This document shows, piece after piece, positions 50,817 through 59,034 of a stretch of 64,000 nt of DNA. The notes under the pieces are model-generated. The model did not search any database, was not told where the DNA came from, and worked only from the letters and a program-made list of their open reading frames with translations. Source of the DNA: Jeotgalibacillus marinus (lineage in GTDB: Bacteria; Bacillota; Bacilli; Bacillales; Jeotgalibacillaceae); NCBI RefSeq assembly GCF_040801915.1, contig NZ_JBFMIA010000004.1, positions 1-64,000 of the forward strand. The letters run 5' to 3'. The translations under genes were made by a program, and so were the position numbers. The first letter of the stretch is position 1; every line of letters starts with the position of its first letter.

Positions 50817-51806
50817 TTATTGAGCTTCTACGCCTTTTTCATCAAAGTAACGTTGTGCTCCAGGATGGACCTCAATACCAATTCCTTGAAGTGCAGTATC
50901 AGCCGTTATGAATTCACCTTTAGGATGTGTGATCTTGTCGCCACCTTCAAAAATGGCTTTCGTCATGTCATATACAACGTCATCAGAAAGTTCAGATGAT
51001 ACCGCAAGCATGGCTTGAACGGCTACTGTTGGAACAGCGCTGTCTATCCCGTACGAGCCTTCTGGCACTTCCTCTACTGAGTAGAATGGATAAGCTGCAA
51101 TAAGTTCTTCCGCTTTATCTGCTTCTACAGGAACGATTACAACATCAACTAGAGCAGATAGACCTTCAACCGCGCCTGTTGGCGTTCCCGCAGTAATAAA
51201 TGCTGCATCGATTGAACCGTCTTGAATACCCGTTGTCGAGTCCTCAAAATCTAAGAGACGCTCATCAAAATCGTCACTTGTGATTCCGTGTATTTCTAGA
51301 ATTTGTTCAGCATTTAAAGCTGTACCTGAACCTGATTCACCTACTGAAACACGTTTGCCAGCAAGATCTTCAACAGACTTAATTCCTGAATCAGCTGTTG
51401 TGACAATTTGAATTGTTTCAGGATATAGCGTTGCTAGGCCACGAATCGTTTCGAGAGGTTCATCGAACATATTTGAACCTTCTACTGCGTAAGAAACAAT
51501 ATCTGTTTGAACAAATGCGATATCAGCTTCTTCCTTATCAAGAATTGCCATGTTTTCAGCAGATGCATTTGATGTAATTGGGCTTGTCTTAATTCCAGTT
51601 TCATCTTGAATTAAGGTAGAAAAGGTTCCTCCTAGCGGGTAATATGTACCACCAGTTCCACCAGTTACAATGGTTAGGATATCAGGATAATCATTTGATT
51701 CACCTTCACTGTCTCCCTCGCTAGTATCATCGCCACCACATGCAGCTAAGAACATGGATACAGCCAAAAGCATCACCATACCTAAATAAAACTTTTTCTT
51801 TTTCAT
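50817..51806 (-). CDS. TAXI family TRAP transporter solute-binding lipoprotein
   Basis: 329-aa secreted binding protein. The lipoprotein signal ends at LAACGG (Cys23), followed by an acidic linker. The TAXI family pattern is clear: ILTIVTGGTGGTYYPLGGTF, DIAFVQTDIVSYAVEG, SVEDLAGKRVSVGESGSGT and 'DAAFITAGTPTGAVEGL'. First gene of the operon; an imperfect cre site lies upstream. The ligand is not known. Confidence 0.93.
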   Translation of the reverse strand: MKKKKFYLGMVMLLAVSMFLAACGGDDTSEGDSEGESNDYPDILTIVTGGTGGTYYPLGGTFSTLIQDETGIKTSPITSNASAENMAILDKEEADIAFVQTDIVSYAVEGSNMFDEPLETIRGLATLYPETIQIVTTADSGIKSVEDLAGKRVSVGESGSGTALNAEQILEIHGITSDDFDERLLDFEDSTTGIQDGSIDAAFITAGTPTGAVEGLSALVDVVIVPVEADKAEELIAAYPFYSVEEVPEGSYGIDSAVPTVAVQAMLAVSSELSDDVVYDMTKAIFEGGDKITHPKGEFITADTALQGIGIEVHPGAQRYFDEKGVEAQ

Positions 51807-51934
51807 CGTAGCTCCCCCTTCTTATAAACTTTCATAATCACGTATACTATTCTATCACGTAATATGACATCATTGTCAAATTTATTGAATTTTCAACAAA
51901 AGTAAAGTCGAAAGAAACCTTATTTATACAGTAT

Positions 51935-51948
51935 TTAAAACGTTTACA
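51935..51948. promoter_or_regulatory. Candidate CcpA cre site upstream of the TAXI-TRAP operon
   Basis: TTAAAACGTTTACA matches the cre consensus at 13 of 14 positions, about 130 bases before the binding protein gene. Confidence 0.4.
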
Positions 51949-52072
51949 TTAATTATCAAAAATTATCAAAAAACTATTTCTATTCTCTCATTCTTTTCAT
52001 TTTCCCTATTTACTCACAATAAATCATGCATATATTTTGTATAAAATATGTTTAAAGTTGAAGGAATAGCTA

Positions 52073-52618
52073 TTATTCGTCTTCAATTATGCGACGCTCT
52101 TCTTTAGGTAAGTTTTCTTCCATATCACGCAATCTATGGGCCAAGCGTGATGAAGCGTTGGCGGCAATACTTGCAACCATATCATCAAGAAACGTATGGA
52201 CACCACCGATCCCCTTCGTATCGAGTTTATCGATAATGCCAATTTTATTTTTATCTAGATGACCAAACGTGGTTACAGCAATACTTCCATATCCAAGAGA
52301 AGCGCCCAGTGCAATCGTTTCATCAACACCAAAAAGCCCTTCATCCGACTCAACAATTGATTGTAATGGTTCTGATAGCTTTTTTTGTTCTGCCAAGCGA
52401 TCAAGTTCTACTCCAACTAATAGTGCATGTTGAATTTCTCGCTTCATCAATACTTTTTCAACACTATCGACACATTCCTCCATCGTTAGTTTTTGATTGT
52501 ATGGTGATTGCATTTGCATCACAATTTCAGCAATATCGATGATCTCAACTCCTCGATCTAATAAGCAATCTTGCGCCGCCTTTGTAACCTCGCGTGAATG
52601 AACTCGTTTCATTGTCAT
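52073..52618 (-). CDS. YutG/PgpA-like phosphatidylglycerophosphatase A family protein
   Basis: 181-aa protein of the PgpA family, the soluble type found in Bacillus (YutG/YpjQ). 'SREVTKAAQDCLLDRGVEIIDIAEIVMQMQ' and 'LGYGSIAVTTFGHLDKNKIGIIDKLDT' are typical, and 'GVHTFLDDMVASIAANASSRLAHRL' gives acidic metal-binding residues. PgpA dephosphorylates phosphatidylglycerol phosphate; the Bacillus proteins have been linked to this in only some cases. Single gene; the ATG has GGGGG at 9 bases. Confidence 0.82.
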   Translation of the reverse strand: MTMKRVHSREVTKAAQDCLLDRGVEIIDIAEIVMQMQSPYNQKLTMEECVDSVEKVLMKREIQHALLVGVELDRLAEQKKLSEPLQSIVESDEGLFGVDETIALGASLGYGSIAVTTFGHLDKNKIGIIDKLDTKGIGGVHTFLDDMVASIAANASSRLAHRLRDMEENLPKEERRIIEDE

Positions 52619-52677
52619 TTTATAAATCCCCCTTTAAATTTGTAGAATTGAAATGATCGTCTAAATCATGTCATTGG

Positions 52678-52729
52678 TTGTATACTTAAGATTATATGAT
52701 ACAATCTATCCTATCTGTAAACGCTTTAA
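52678..52729 (+). promoter_or_regulatory. Candidate promoter and cre-like site before yjcH
   Basis: TTGTAT and TACAAT are 16 bases apart; TGTAAACGCTTTAA (52716-52729), close to the cre consensus, follows the start region. Moderate evidence only. Confidence 0.4.
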
Positions 52730-52765
52730 ACGTCTATTGATGAAAGTGAAATGGAGGAAAGTTAG

Positions 52766-53500
52766 ATGGTTCACACAGGTACCGTTAAAGAACATACTCT
52801 GTACAGCGAAACGCTCAAGGAAGACATGACACTTCTTATTTATCTTCCACACAATTATTCACCACTATATAAATATACAGTCTTGATTGCACAAGATGGC
52901 AAGGATTATTTTCAGCTTGGTCGTCTTCCGCGGTTGACGGAAAAGCTTTTAGCCCAAGAGGAAATAGAAAATGTTATTATCGTTGGCGTTCCCTATAAAG
53001 ATGTAAAAGATCGGTCAAAAAAATACCACCCAGATGGAGAGCAACACGATGCCTATATTCACTTTTTAGCAAGAGAATTGGTTCCATTTATCGATACTGA
53101 ATATCCAACGTACCAAATGGGTTTAGGTAGAGCGTTGATTGGCGACTCACTCGCAGGTACAGTTTCTTATAAAACGGCGTTGAATTACCCACATACTTTT
53201 GGACGTGTTATTATGCAATCCCCTTTTGTAAATGAAAATGTATTGCAAGCCACACGCTCATTTAAAGATGTACACCTGATCAACGTGTACCATATTATAG
53301 GTACAGAGGAAACGTCTGTTAAGACGACAAGAGGATCAGAGGAAGACTTCCTTACTCCAAACCGTGAACTTCATGAACAAATGACGAAACAAAATTTCTC
53401 CGTATTCTATGAAGAATTCAAAGGAGGGCACACGTGGAAATATTGGCAACCAGATTTAGAACGTGTGATGAAAATGATGTTCCCGAAGACTTCATATTAA
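52766..53500 (+). CDS. yjcH: YjcH family alpha/beta hydrolase (esterase D-like)
   Basis: 244-aa alpha/beta hydrolase of the enterochelin esterase-like family. 'MTLLIYLPHNYSPLYKYTVLIAQDGKDYF' is the start of the fold; the nucleophile elbow is 'ALIGDSLAGTVS' (GDSLAG), and the likely catalytic His lies in KGGHTWKYW. It is followed by yjcG and yjcF, the same three genes that are neighbours in B. subtilis. The ester substrate is unknown. Confidence 0.88.
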   Translation: MVHTGTVKEHTLYSETLKEDMTLLIYLPHNYSPLYKYTVLIAQDGKDYFQLGRLPRLTEKLLAQEEIENVIIVGVPYKDVKDRSKKYHPDGEQHDAYIHFLARELVPFIDTEYPTYQMGLGRALIGDSLAGTVSYKTALNYPHTFGRVIMQSPFVNENVLQATRSFKDVHLINVYHIIGTEETSVKTTRGSEEDFLTPNRELHEQMTKQNFSVFYEEFKGGHTWKYWQPDLERVMKMMFPKTSY

Positions 53501-53584
53501 ATTGATACTCAATTTCATAACCATTTGATATAATGAATATGATTACACGTGCTGATTGATTAGTTTAAAGGAGGTATGCTAGAG

Positions 53585-54100
53585 ATGAAATACGGCGTCG
53601 TAGTTTTTCCATCAAAAAAGCTACAGGATTTGGCGAATTCTTATCGTAAACGATATGACCCGCACTATTCACTGATTCCACCACATTTAACACTGAAAAA
53701 CGTGTTTGAAGCAACGGATGAAGAAATTCGTGAAATTGCAAACAAGCTTATAAAAGTGGGCAAACAGTCACAACCATTTACATTACGTGCCTACAAAATT
53801 AGTTCATTCCAACCTGTAAACAATGTTATTCACATGAAAGCGGAGGACACACCCGAGTTGCTTGCTCTTCATGATGCTTTGCACACAGAAGACCTGGGTG
53901 GTTCACCTGAATTTTCATTCGTACCGCATATCACGATTGCTCAAAAATTATCAGATGATGAACATTCAGATGTATACGGATCACTTCGTATGGCAGGTGT
54001 AAATCATGAAGAATCTATTGATCGCTTTCATCTTCTTTATCAATTGGAAAACGGATCTTGGACTGTATATGAGACGTTCCGTATAGGAAAGGATATATAA
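53585..54100 (+). CDS. yjcG: YjcG family 2H phosphoesterase (2'-5' RNA ligase-like)
   Basis: 171-aa protein of the 2H phosphoesterase superfamily. Both catalytic HxT motifs are visible: PPHLTLKN and VPHITIAQ. The C-terminus 'DRFHLLYQLENGSWTVYETF' is nearly that of B. subtilis YjcG. I start at the ATG at 53585, 10 bases after GGAGG; an ATG 9 bases earlier is too close to that site. The enzyme may act on cyclic phosphates of RNA or nucleotides; its natural substrate is unknown. Confidence 0.92.
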   Translation: MKYGVVVFPSKKLQDLANSYRKRYDPHYSLIPPHLTLKNVFEATDEEIREIANKLIKVGKQSQPFTLRAYKISSFQPVNNVIHMKAEDTPELLALHDALHTEDLGGSPEFSFVPHITIAQKLSDDEHSDVYGSLRMAGVNHEESIDRFHLLYQLENGSWTVYETFRIGKDI

Positions 54101-54101
54101 A

Positions 54102-54527
54102 ATGCTGCATGTCGAACACGTTTCAACCCAACAACAAAAAGATGATGCATTTACCGTTCGCAAACTTGTTTTTGTCGATGAGCAACTTGTTCCTCTAGAA
54201 GAAGAGATTGATCATCACGAAGAATCTTCCGAACATTTTGTATTATACGATGCCAAAACCCCCGTTGGAGCAGGCCGTTTTCGCTCGGTAGACTCCAAAG
54301 GAAAGTTTGAACGCATTTGTGTTCTTTCTTCACACCGAGGGAACGGATCTGGCGCACTGCTTATGACCGAAATTGAAAAATATGCAGTAAAGAATGGATA
54401 TACAACATTAAAGCTAAATGCTCAAACACACGCTCTTTCATTTTATGAAAAGCTCGGTTACCATATTACTTCGGACGAATTTTTAGATGCGGGGATTCCG
54501 CACAAATCGATGGAAAAGCACATGTAA
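54102..54527 (+). CDS. yjcF: YjcF family GNAT acetyltransferase
   Basis: 141-aa GNAT protein. 'FVDEQLVPLEEEIDHHEESSEHFVLYD' and 'VGAGRFRSVDSKGKFERICVLSSHRGNGSGALLM' are typical of the YjcF/ElaA-like group, with the acetyl-CoA loop HRGNGSG. It starts one base after the yjcG stop, with AAAGGA inside the end of yjcG, so the genes are coupled. The substrate is unknown. Confidence 0.9.
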   Translation: MLHVEHVSTQQQKDDAFTVRKLVFVDEQLVPLEEEIDHHEESSEHFVLYDAKTPVGAGRFRSVDSKGKFERICVLSSHRGNGSGALLMTEIEKYAVKNGYTTLKLNAQTHALSFYEKLGYHITSDEFLDAGIPHKSMEKHM

Positions 54528-54567
54528 AAAAAGCCCGACGATTTCTAAATCGTCAGGCTTTTTTTTA
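54526..54567. terminator. Intrinsic terminator after yjcF
   Basis: AAAAAAAGCC, GACGATTT and their complements form a long stem with a T8 run. It also serves the convergent gene at 54573. Confidence 0.92.
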
Positions 54568-54572
54568 CTAGT

Positions 54573-54869
54573 TTAGATCGTCTCATTAACATGACGTCCT
54601 TTGCCTGTGAATTTAGGGATCATATGTGGGGATATAGAAGGAATGGACGATTGGTCAAAATCCCCTTCTGTTTTTCTTTTTGGCATTTTTTTTTTATCTG
54701 ATCTGAATTCAAGCTCACGTTCGAGATGATCTTGAAATTCTTTCTTTGATCGGTCATATGGAGCTATACGTTGAACCGGAGTCAAGTTATATGGGTCATA
54801 TGGTTTCATCGTTACTCTTTCGGCATATTGTTGGTATTGATAATTGTTGACTGGCGCAATGTACCCCAT
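54573..54869 (-). CDS. Uncharacterised Bacillaceae protein, 98 aa
   Basis: The N-terminus MGYIAPVNNYQYQQYAERV is Tyr/Gln-rich; a charged middle part (EFQDHLERELEFRSDKKKM) and a basic tail (PKFTGKGRHVNE) follow. No membrane helix or signal is seen. The ATG has GGGGGG about 8 bases upstream. It lies among spore-related genes (spoVIF, yjcZ), and Tyr-rich small proteins are common in coats, but I do not know the family and give no function. Confidence 0.75.
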   Translation of the reverse strand: MGYIAPVNNYQYQQYAERVTMKPYDPYNLTPVQRIAPYDRSKKEFQDHLERELEFRSDKKKMPKRKTEGDFDQSSIPSISPHMIPKFTGKGRHVNETI

Positions 54870-54993
54870 CTTCTTTCCCCCCTAAAAGATCGTTGTTTGT
54901 ATCGTTTATTTACCCAATCTCTTCATCAAATAAACATTTACTGAATTTTACGATTTTTTATTTTAGTGAGGGTAGGAACGATGAAACAAAATG

Positions 54994-55251
54994 TTATTTT
55001 TTGTTCATCATATCTGTGATCGTATTGAAGTCGATGGATTTACCACCTTTTGCAGTAATCGTTTCTACGATTTTGTCTTCTAACTCTTTCGTTATAGGTT
55101 TGTTCGCGACTTGAGAAACTTGTTTAATTAGCTGGCGAACGGTCTCTACATCTTTGAAATCAGCGTTCTGAAAAGATTGAGCAAGTGAAAACACGTTATC
55201 CATGCTCACACCTGTTTTTTTTTCCATTCGTTTAAAAAAAGCATCGTTCAT
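54994..55251 (-). CDS. spoVIF: Stage VI sporulation protein F
   Basis: 85-aa protein. FFKRMEKKTGVSMDNVFSLA, QSFQNADFKDVETVRQLIKQ and VSQVANKPITKELEDKIVET give a close match in my memory to B. subtilis SpoVIF (YjcC), a late mother-cell regulator needed for coat assembly together with GerE. The GGAGGG site fits. In B. subtilis it also lies close to yjcF-yjcG-yjcH, which supports the call. Confidence 0.9.
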   Translation of the reverse strand: MNDAFFKRMEKKTGVSMDNVFSLAQSFQNADFKDVETVRQLIKQVSQVANKPITKELEDKIVETITAKGGKSIDFNTITDMMNKK

Positions 55252-55571
55252 AGTATTCCCTCCTTTTCACTATTATTGTATGTAGCGAAAAAACAATTGG
55301 TTCAAGCACCAAAAGCGGAAGCGGCTCTTTCAGCTCCGACAAGCATAGGGCGCGATGCAAAAGTAGGAGTCCTTTACAATGTAACTTATGACCTTGAGGA
55401 GCTAGCCGCTGAAGCTGGAAGAACCAAAAGCGCTGCGCTCATTCAACAGGATCGTGCTTAAGCTATGCGAGTTTTGCAAAAAATCGTAAGGTCGCCGCTA
55501 CTCATTCGGGTAACACTTCTCAATATATGAAAGTCAATAAAAATGAACGCCATGGGTGATTTCCAGTCCAC
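55252..55571. other. Intergenic stretch holding the second repeat copy
   Basis: About 320 bases with no real gene. The GC-richer element at 55311-55435 creates an open frame of 61 codons (55276-55461) but has no ribosome binding site. Confidence 0.6.
55311..55435. repeat. Structured GC-richer intergenic element, copy 2
   Basis: About 125 bases related to 9764-9874. The 5' arm GCGGCTCTTTCAGCTCC faces GGAGCTAGCCGCTGAAGCTGG at the 3' end, so the ends can pair as GGCT...AGCC and AGCTCC...GGAGCT. The centre holds CCGACAAGCATAGG and GGAGTCCTTTAC. Confidence 0.55.
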
Positions 55572-55601
55572 AAAAAAGTGGAATCCAAAATGGACTCCAC
55601 T
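55572..55601 (-). terminator. Intrinsic terminator of yjcZ-like gene
   Basis: AGTGGA(A)TCC pairs with GGA(C)TCCACT; a T7 run follows on the minus strand. Confidence 0.85.
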
Positions 55602-55607
55602 GGCCTT

Positions 55608-55763
55608 TTAGCAGAAACTTGCTCCCACGATAATTAACAAGATGAAGAGGACTACAATCAGTACGAAGCAACCACAGCCACCAAAGCCGCCGCCGCCGTA
55701 GCTGTAGCCGCCGCCGCCTCCGCCGTAGCTGTAGCCGCCGCCGCCATATCCGTAACCACACAT
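55608..55763 (-). CDS. YjcZ family sporulation protein
   Basis: 51-aa protein: a short Gly/Tyr-rich stretch (MCGYGYGGGGYSYGGG) with a repeated GGGGYSYGG unit, a GGCGC turn, and one C-terminal hydrophobic helix (FVLIVVLFILLIIVGASF). This is the build of the YjcZ/YhcZ-like sporulation peptides. The ATG at 55761-55763 follows AGGAGGTGAAG. Its coding DNA is unusually GC-rich because of the glycine codons. The exact role is unknown. Confidence 0.88.
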   Translation of the reverse strand: MCGYGYGGGGYSYGGGGGGYSYGGGGFGGCGCFVLIVVLFILLIIVGASFC

Positions 55764-55846
55764 AAACTTCACCTCCTCCCTTCGTTCTCTCATATATTAT
55801 GAAAGAGAAGGAGTGAAGGCGTGGGCAAAAGAGAGATTTCCACGAA

Positions 55847-56203
55847 TCAACCTTTTGGTCGGAAAATTACAGCACCAATAAACCCAAATATAATAGCCGC
55901 TGAGATCCCAGCACTTGTAACTTCAAACATTCCAGTTAGCACCCCCACTAACCCATGTTTGTCAGCTTCTTGCATTGCCCCTTGTAACAATGCATTACCA
56001 AATGAGGTAATTGGAACCGTTGCACCCGCTCCCGCAAAGTCAATCAACGGTTCATAAAGTCCGAATGTTGCTAACACAGCTCCACCAACTACTAGTGCGC
56101 TAAGTGTGTGTGCTGGTGTTAGTTTCCCCACATCCATCATTAGTTGACCAATAACGCAAATCGAACCACCTACAACGAACGCCCAAAAAAAGAAAGGCCA
56201 CAT
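55847..56203 (-). CDS. spoVAE: Stage V sporulation protein AE (SpoVAEb type)
   Basis: 118-aa membrane protein with four hydrophobic segments; FFFWAFVVGGSICVIGQLMM and GAGATVPITSFGNALLQGAM are hallmarks of SpoVAE. It is part of the SpoVA channel in the spore inner membrane that moves dipicolinic acid. The ATG at 56201-56203 has GGAGG at 9 bases; a longer frame starts inside spoVAD. Last of a four-gene set with the lipoprotein, spoVAC and spoVAD. Confidence 0.92.
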   Translation of the reverse strand: MWPFFFWAFVVGGSICVIGQLMMDVGKLTPAHTLSALVVGGAVLATFGLYEPLIDFAGAGATVPITSFGNALLQGAMQEADKHGLVGVLTGMFEVTSAGISAAIIFGFIGAVIFRPKG

Positions 56204-56207
56204 AAGG

Positions 56208-57251
56208 TTATCCCTCCTTTCCTTGAGGTGAATTTTGAGTAGGTCCGGAAAGCGCAACAGCGTGGGCTATACTAGGAATGGTTTCACTTTGTTGAGAAGT
56301 TAACGGTGAAAGTAGAGCTCCTGTCGCAACTGCAAGCATTTTTTTAATCTTCCCTCTCTTCAGTTCGTTTAGAAAATGACTGTAAATCATCATGGCAGAA
56401 CATGCAGGACCACTTGCACCCGCTTGAACCCCAGCACTCTCAACATACATCATTTTTCCACAATCAAGAAATTGCCCTTCCTTAAATGTCCACCCTTTGC
56501 TATTTAATAAATCTTCTGTTATTCGATGACCAATCAACGCTAAATCACCTGTGACAATGACGTCGTAATCTGATGGATTCTGGTTCGTATCTTGAAAGTG
56601 ACGATCAATTACGTCAGTCGCCGCAGGAGCCATGGCAGCACCCATATTAAATGGATCATTCGTTCCTCGGTCAATCACTTTTCCAATCGTCGCCTTCTCG
56701 ATAAACGCGAGGGCAGGATGTTGAGGCGTTTCTTGACCCACAATCGCGACACCCGATCCCGTAACAGTCCATTGGGCAGAAGGAGGTTTTTGACCACCAT
56801 ATTCAGTCGGATAACGAAACTGCTTTTCTACTGCTGCGTTATGACTTGACGCACCAGTTAATACTGTTTTGCAAAACCCTCCATCGACTAAAGCGGCAGA
56901 AAGGGCTAAGCCTTGCATTGAAGTTGCACACGCGCTGAACAAGCCAAGATAAGGAGCTGCTAACGTTCGTGCTGCCAGGCTTGTGGGGGTCATCTGGTTG
57001 ATTAAGTCTCCCATCAGCAATGCATCAATAGCTGTCGGTTGCAAAGACATTTTCCCTATCACTGTATCTATCGCACGTTCGATGATATGTCGGTTTGCTT
57101 TTTCAAAGCTATCTTCATTCATCCATAATTTATCTTCACAACCATCAAACAGGTCTGCAAACGGACTCTTTTTTTCAAAAGGACCTCCTATAACACCTGT
57201 AGAAAGAATGGCTGGTTTATTAGTAAATGTCCACGTCATTCCTTGTGTCAT
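56208..57251 (-). CDS. spoVAD: Stage V sporulation protein AD
   Basis: 347-aa thiolase-fold protein that binds dipicolinic acid on the SpoVA channel. Characteristic parts are LLMGDLINQMTPTSLAARTL, GLFSACATSMQGLALSAAL, ASSHNAAVEKQFRYPTEYG and 'ATGALLSPLTSQQSETIPSIAHAV'. The ATG overlaps the spoVAC stop (ATGA). Length and sequence fit the family. Confidence 0.95.
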   Translation of the reverse strand: MTQGMTWTFTNKPAILSTGVIGGPFEKKSPFADLFDGCEDKLWMNEDSFEKANRHIIERAIDTVIGKMSLQPTAIDALLMGDLINQMTPTSLAARTLAAPYLGLFSACATSMQGLALSAALVDGGFCKTVLTGASSHNAAVEKQFRYPTEYGGQKPPSAQWTVTGSGVAIVGQETPQHPALAFIEKATIGKVIDRGTNDPFNMGAAMAPAATDVIDRHFQDTNQNPSDYDVIVTGDLALIGHRITEDLLNSKGWTFKEGQFLDCGKMMYVESAGVQAGASGPACSAMMIYSHFLNELKRGKIKKMLAVATGALLSPLTSQQSETIPSIAHAVALSGPTQNSPQGKEG

Positions 57252-57715
57252 CCCAAAACCCCCCATTGAATGAGTAAAGTTTTGATGATCGCTAAAAAGA
57301 ATGCCGCTACAACACCAAAAACAATAACAGATCCTGCTAGCTTGAACATGTTGCCGCCAACACCAAGTACGTACCCTTCAGATCGATGTTCAATTGCCGC
57401 ACTAATCACAGAATTACCAAACCCTGTGACCGGCACTGCGCTCCCCGCCCCAGCAAATTGACCAAGGCGATCGTAAACTCCAAAACCAGTTAAAAGCATT
57501 GCAATAAACACCATTACAGCGACAGTTGGATTCCCCGCTGTTTGCTCGGTAAATGGGAAAAACAATATAAAAAAGACTGTGACTGCTTGTCCAATAGCAC
57601 AAATAATTCCCCCAACGACGAATGCCTTTATGCAATTTAAAAGGACTGGACGTTTTTCATCGTGAACATCCACTAAATCTTGATAAGATTTTTGGCTTGC
57701 TGTTTGTTTTTTCAT
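57248..57715 (-). CDS. spoVAC: Stage V sporulation protein AC
   Basis: 155-aa membrane protein with about four helices. 'NCIKAFVVGGIICAIGQAVTVFFI' and GAGSAVPVTGFGNSVISAAI are typical of SpoVAC, which can act as a mechanosensitive channel. It is related to SpoVAE in the same operon. AGGTGA precedes the ATG. Confidence 0.94.
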   Translation of the reverse strand: MKKQTASQKSYQDLVDVHDEKRPVLLNCIKAFVVGGIICAIGQAVTVFFILFFPFTEQTAGNPTVAVMVFIAMLLTGFGVYDRLGQFAGAGSAVPVTGFGNSVISAAIEHRSEGYVLGVGGNMFKLAGSVIVFGVVAAFFLAIIKTLLIQWGVLG

Positions 57716-57724
57716 TGTGTCACC

Positions 57725-58156
57725 TCACGTCAATTCTTTTTTAAGTTCAATGATTTTTTCTAGTTTTTTTTCAGCTTCATCCACAGCAAGGCTACCTTCA
57801 TCCCACTCTTCAAACAAAAGATAAGATTCCAAGAAAATTTTATAATCACTCGATAAGATAAAGTCTTCATCTGGATACTCTTTTTCTAACCAGTCATTTA
57901 GTGTTTTTTCGATCGATTTCATTTGGAAACGATTTAAATGATTGACTTTGTACGTAACCAGTATATTATCTTCAGCAGCAATGACAATCGTGTCGTACAA
58001 TTCACTTTTCTCTTCTAGCTGTTTCTTGATTGTTGAAACCATCTCTTGGTGATCATCATGAATAACGACTTGAATTGGACCTACTTGTTCAAAAAGTGCA
58101 CATCCACTAAGGAGCAAGATCGTAACAATAGCTATTCCAAAACGAAACTTTTTCAT
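57725..58156 (-). CDS. YhcN/YlaJ-like sporulation lipoprotein
   Basis: 143-aa lipoprotein with signal MKKFRFGIAIVTILLLSGCA (lipobox LSGC, Cys19), followed by a domain with 'QVVIHDDHQEMVSTIKKQLE' and 'DNILVTYKVNHLNRFQMKSIEKTLNDWLE', similar in build to YhcN/YlaJ lipoproteins. It is 9 bases before spoVAC. A lipoprotein of this kind in front of spoVAC-AD-AEb is found in the additional spoVA operons linked to heat resistance. ATG at 58154-58156 with GAGGG at 8 bases. Confidence 0.8.
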   Translation of the reverse strand: MKKFRFGIAIVTILLLSGCALFEQVGPIQVVIHDDHQEMVSTIKKQLEEKSELYDTIVIAAEDNILVTYKVNHLNRFQMKSIEKTLNDWLEKEYPDEDFILSSDYKIFLESYLLFEEWDEGSLAVDEAEKKLEKIIELKKELT

Positions 58157-58320
58157 CTCTTCATCCCTCATTTTTAATCAAGTTCAAAAAGCTACTGATT
58201 TTAGTTTGTTTCAATTGGAAATTTTAATACCTATTTTGATAAAACCTCGGGCAAATGACTAAACCAGATGTAATCATAATGAATAACTTATATAGAACCC
58301 AATGTAAAGGAGGAGAAATA

Positions 58321-58836
58321 ATGAGTTGTGATGAAAAAAAAGATAACAAAAGAGACTATGATGGCTGTGTATGTGAGGTAATACGTGCCGTAAAGGATAT
58401 TCAGGAGCATGCGGTTGATGAAGAATGTCCTCCCTGTACTAGCTGTTTCTTAGAGCCACTTGGAGAGCTTTCAAGTAAGTCTCGAAGAAAATGTGCGGAC
58501 ACCCGTGTATTTATGCTTATAACAGATGATGGCACTCCTTTTAGTGCGTTTTATCGCGATGGAGACCGTCGAGATCATGACTGTATCTCCGTTTACTTCC
58601 GTGTAGAAAAGATTTTCCATGGTTGCTGTGCAACTCTTCGCGTACTTGAACCAAAAGATAAGGAAGGCAAGGAAGTAGATTTACTAAGCGCTAGCGGTAC
58701 AAAGATCAAGCTTAGCCAACTTTGTAAGGTTCATGACTTTGATTCAACGGATAGCTGCATCACAGTCGATCTAAAATGCTTCTGTGCTGTACAATGTATC
58801 AAAGACGTATTTCTTGACGTCTGCGACTGCGGATGA
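58321..58836 (+). CDS. cotZ: Spore coat protein CotZ/CotY family
   Basis: 171-aa cysteine-rich protein, with about 18 cysteines. 'DYDGCVCEVIRAVKDIQ', CPPCTSCFLEPLGEL, and the C-terminal 'CFCAVQCIKDVFLDVCDCG' are typical of CotY/CotZ, which form the cross-linked crust or exosporium layer. The ATG has AAAGGAGGAG at 6 bases. It lies next to cotO and fabI, as in B. subtilis. Confidence 0.93.
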   Translation: MSCDEKKDNKRDYDGCVCEVIRAVKDIQEHAVDEECPPCTSCFLEPLGELSSKSRRKCADTRVFMLITDDGTPFSAFYRDGDRRDHDCISVYFRVEKIFHGCCATLRVLEPKDKEGKEVDLLSASGTKIKLSQLCKVHDFDSTDSCITVDLKCFCAVQCIKDVFLDVCDCG

Positions 58837-58890
58837 AGTGACCTCCCAAACATTAAGCCATTGACGTAGGTAGAGGGAAGCACGAGCAAA

Positions 58891-58937
58891 AGCGGCTAAC
58901 TCATAAAAACACCTGTGAACTCAAAGGGATAGCCGCT
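58891..58937. other. Hairpin downstream of cotZ
   Basis: AGCGGCTA pairs with TAGCCGCT around a 31-base loop, without a T-run. Its role is unclear. Confidence 0.4.
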
Positions 58938-58982
58938 TGATCAAGAGGCTCAAATCCACGATCTTTCTAATCAATACAACTA

Positions 58983-59022
58983 GAAAGCCACTCTGTATCG
59001 AATACAGAGTGGCTTCTTTTTA
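58983..59022. terminator. Intrinsic terminator between cotZ and cotO
   Basis: GAAAGCCACTCTGTAT pairs with ATACAGAGTGGCTTC around CGA, with a T-run on the plus strand and A/T-rich bases on the other. Confidence 0.92.
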
Positions 59023-59034
59023 ATTAACGTATTT

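Noticed and set aside
55276..55461. 61-codon frame upstream of the yjcZ-like gene
   Set aside because: It is produced by the GC-rich repeat element; no ribosome binding site, and the related copy at 9764-9874 does not keep the frame.
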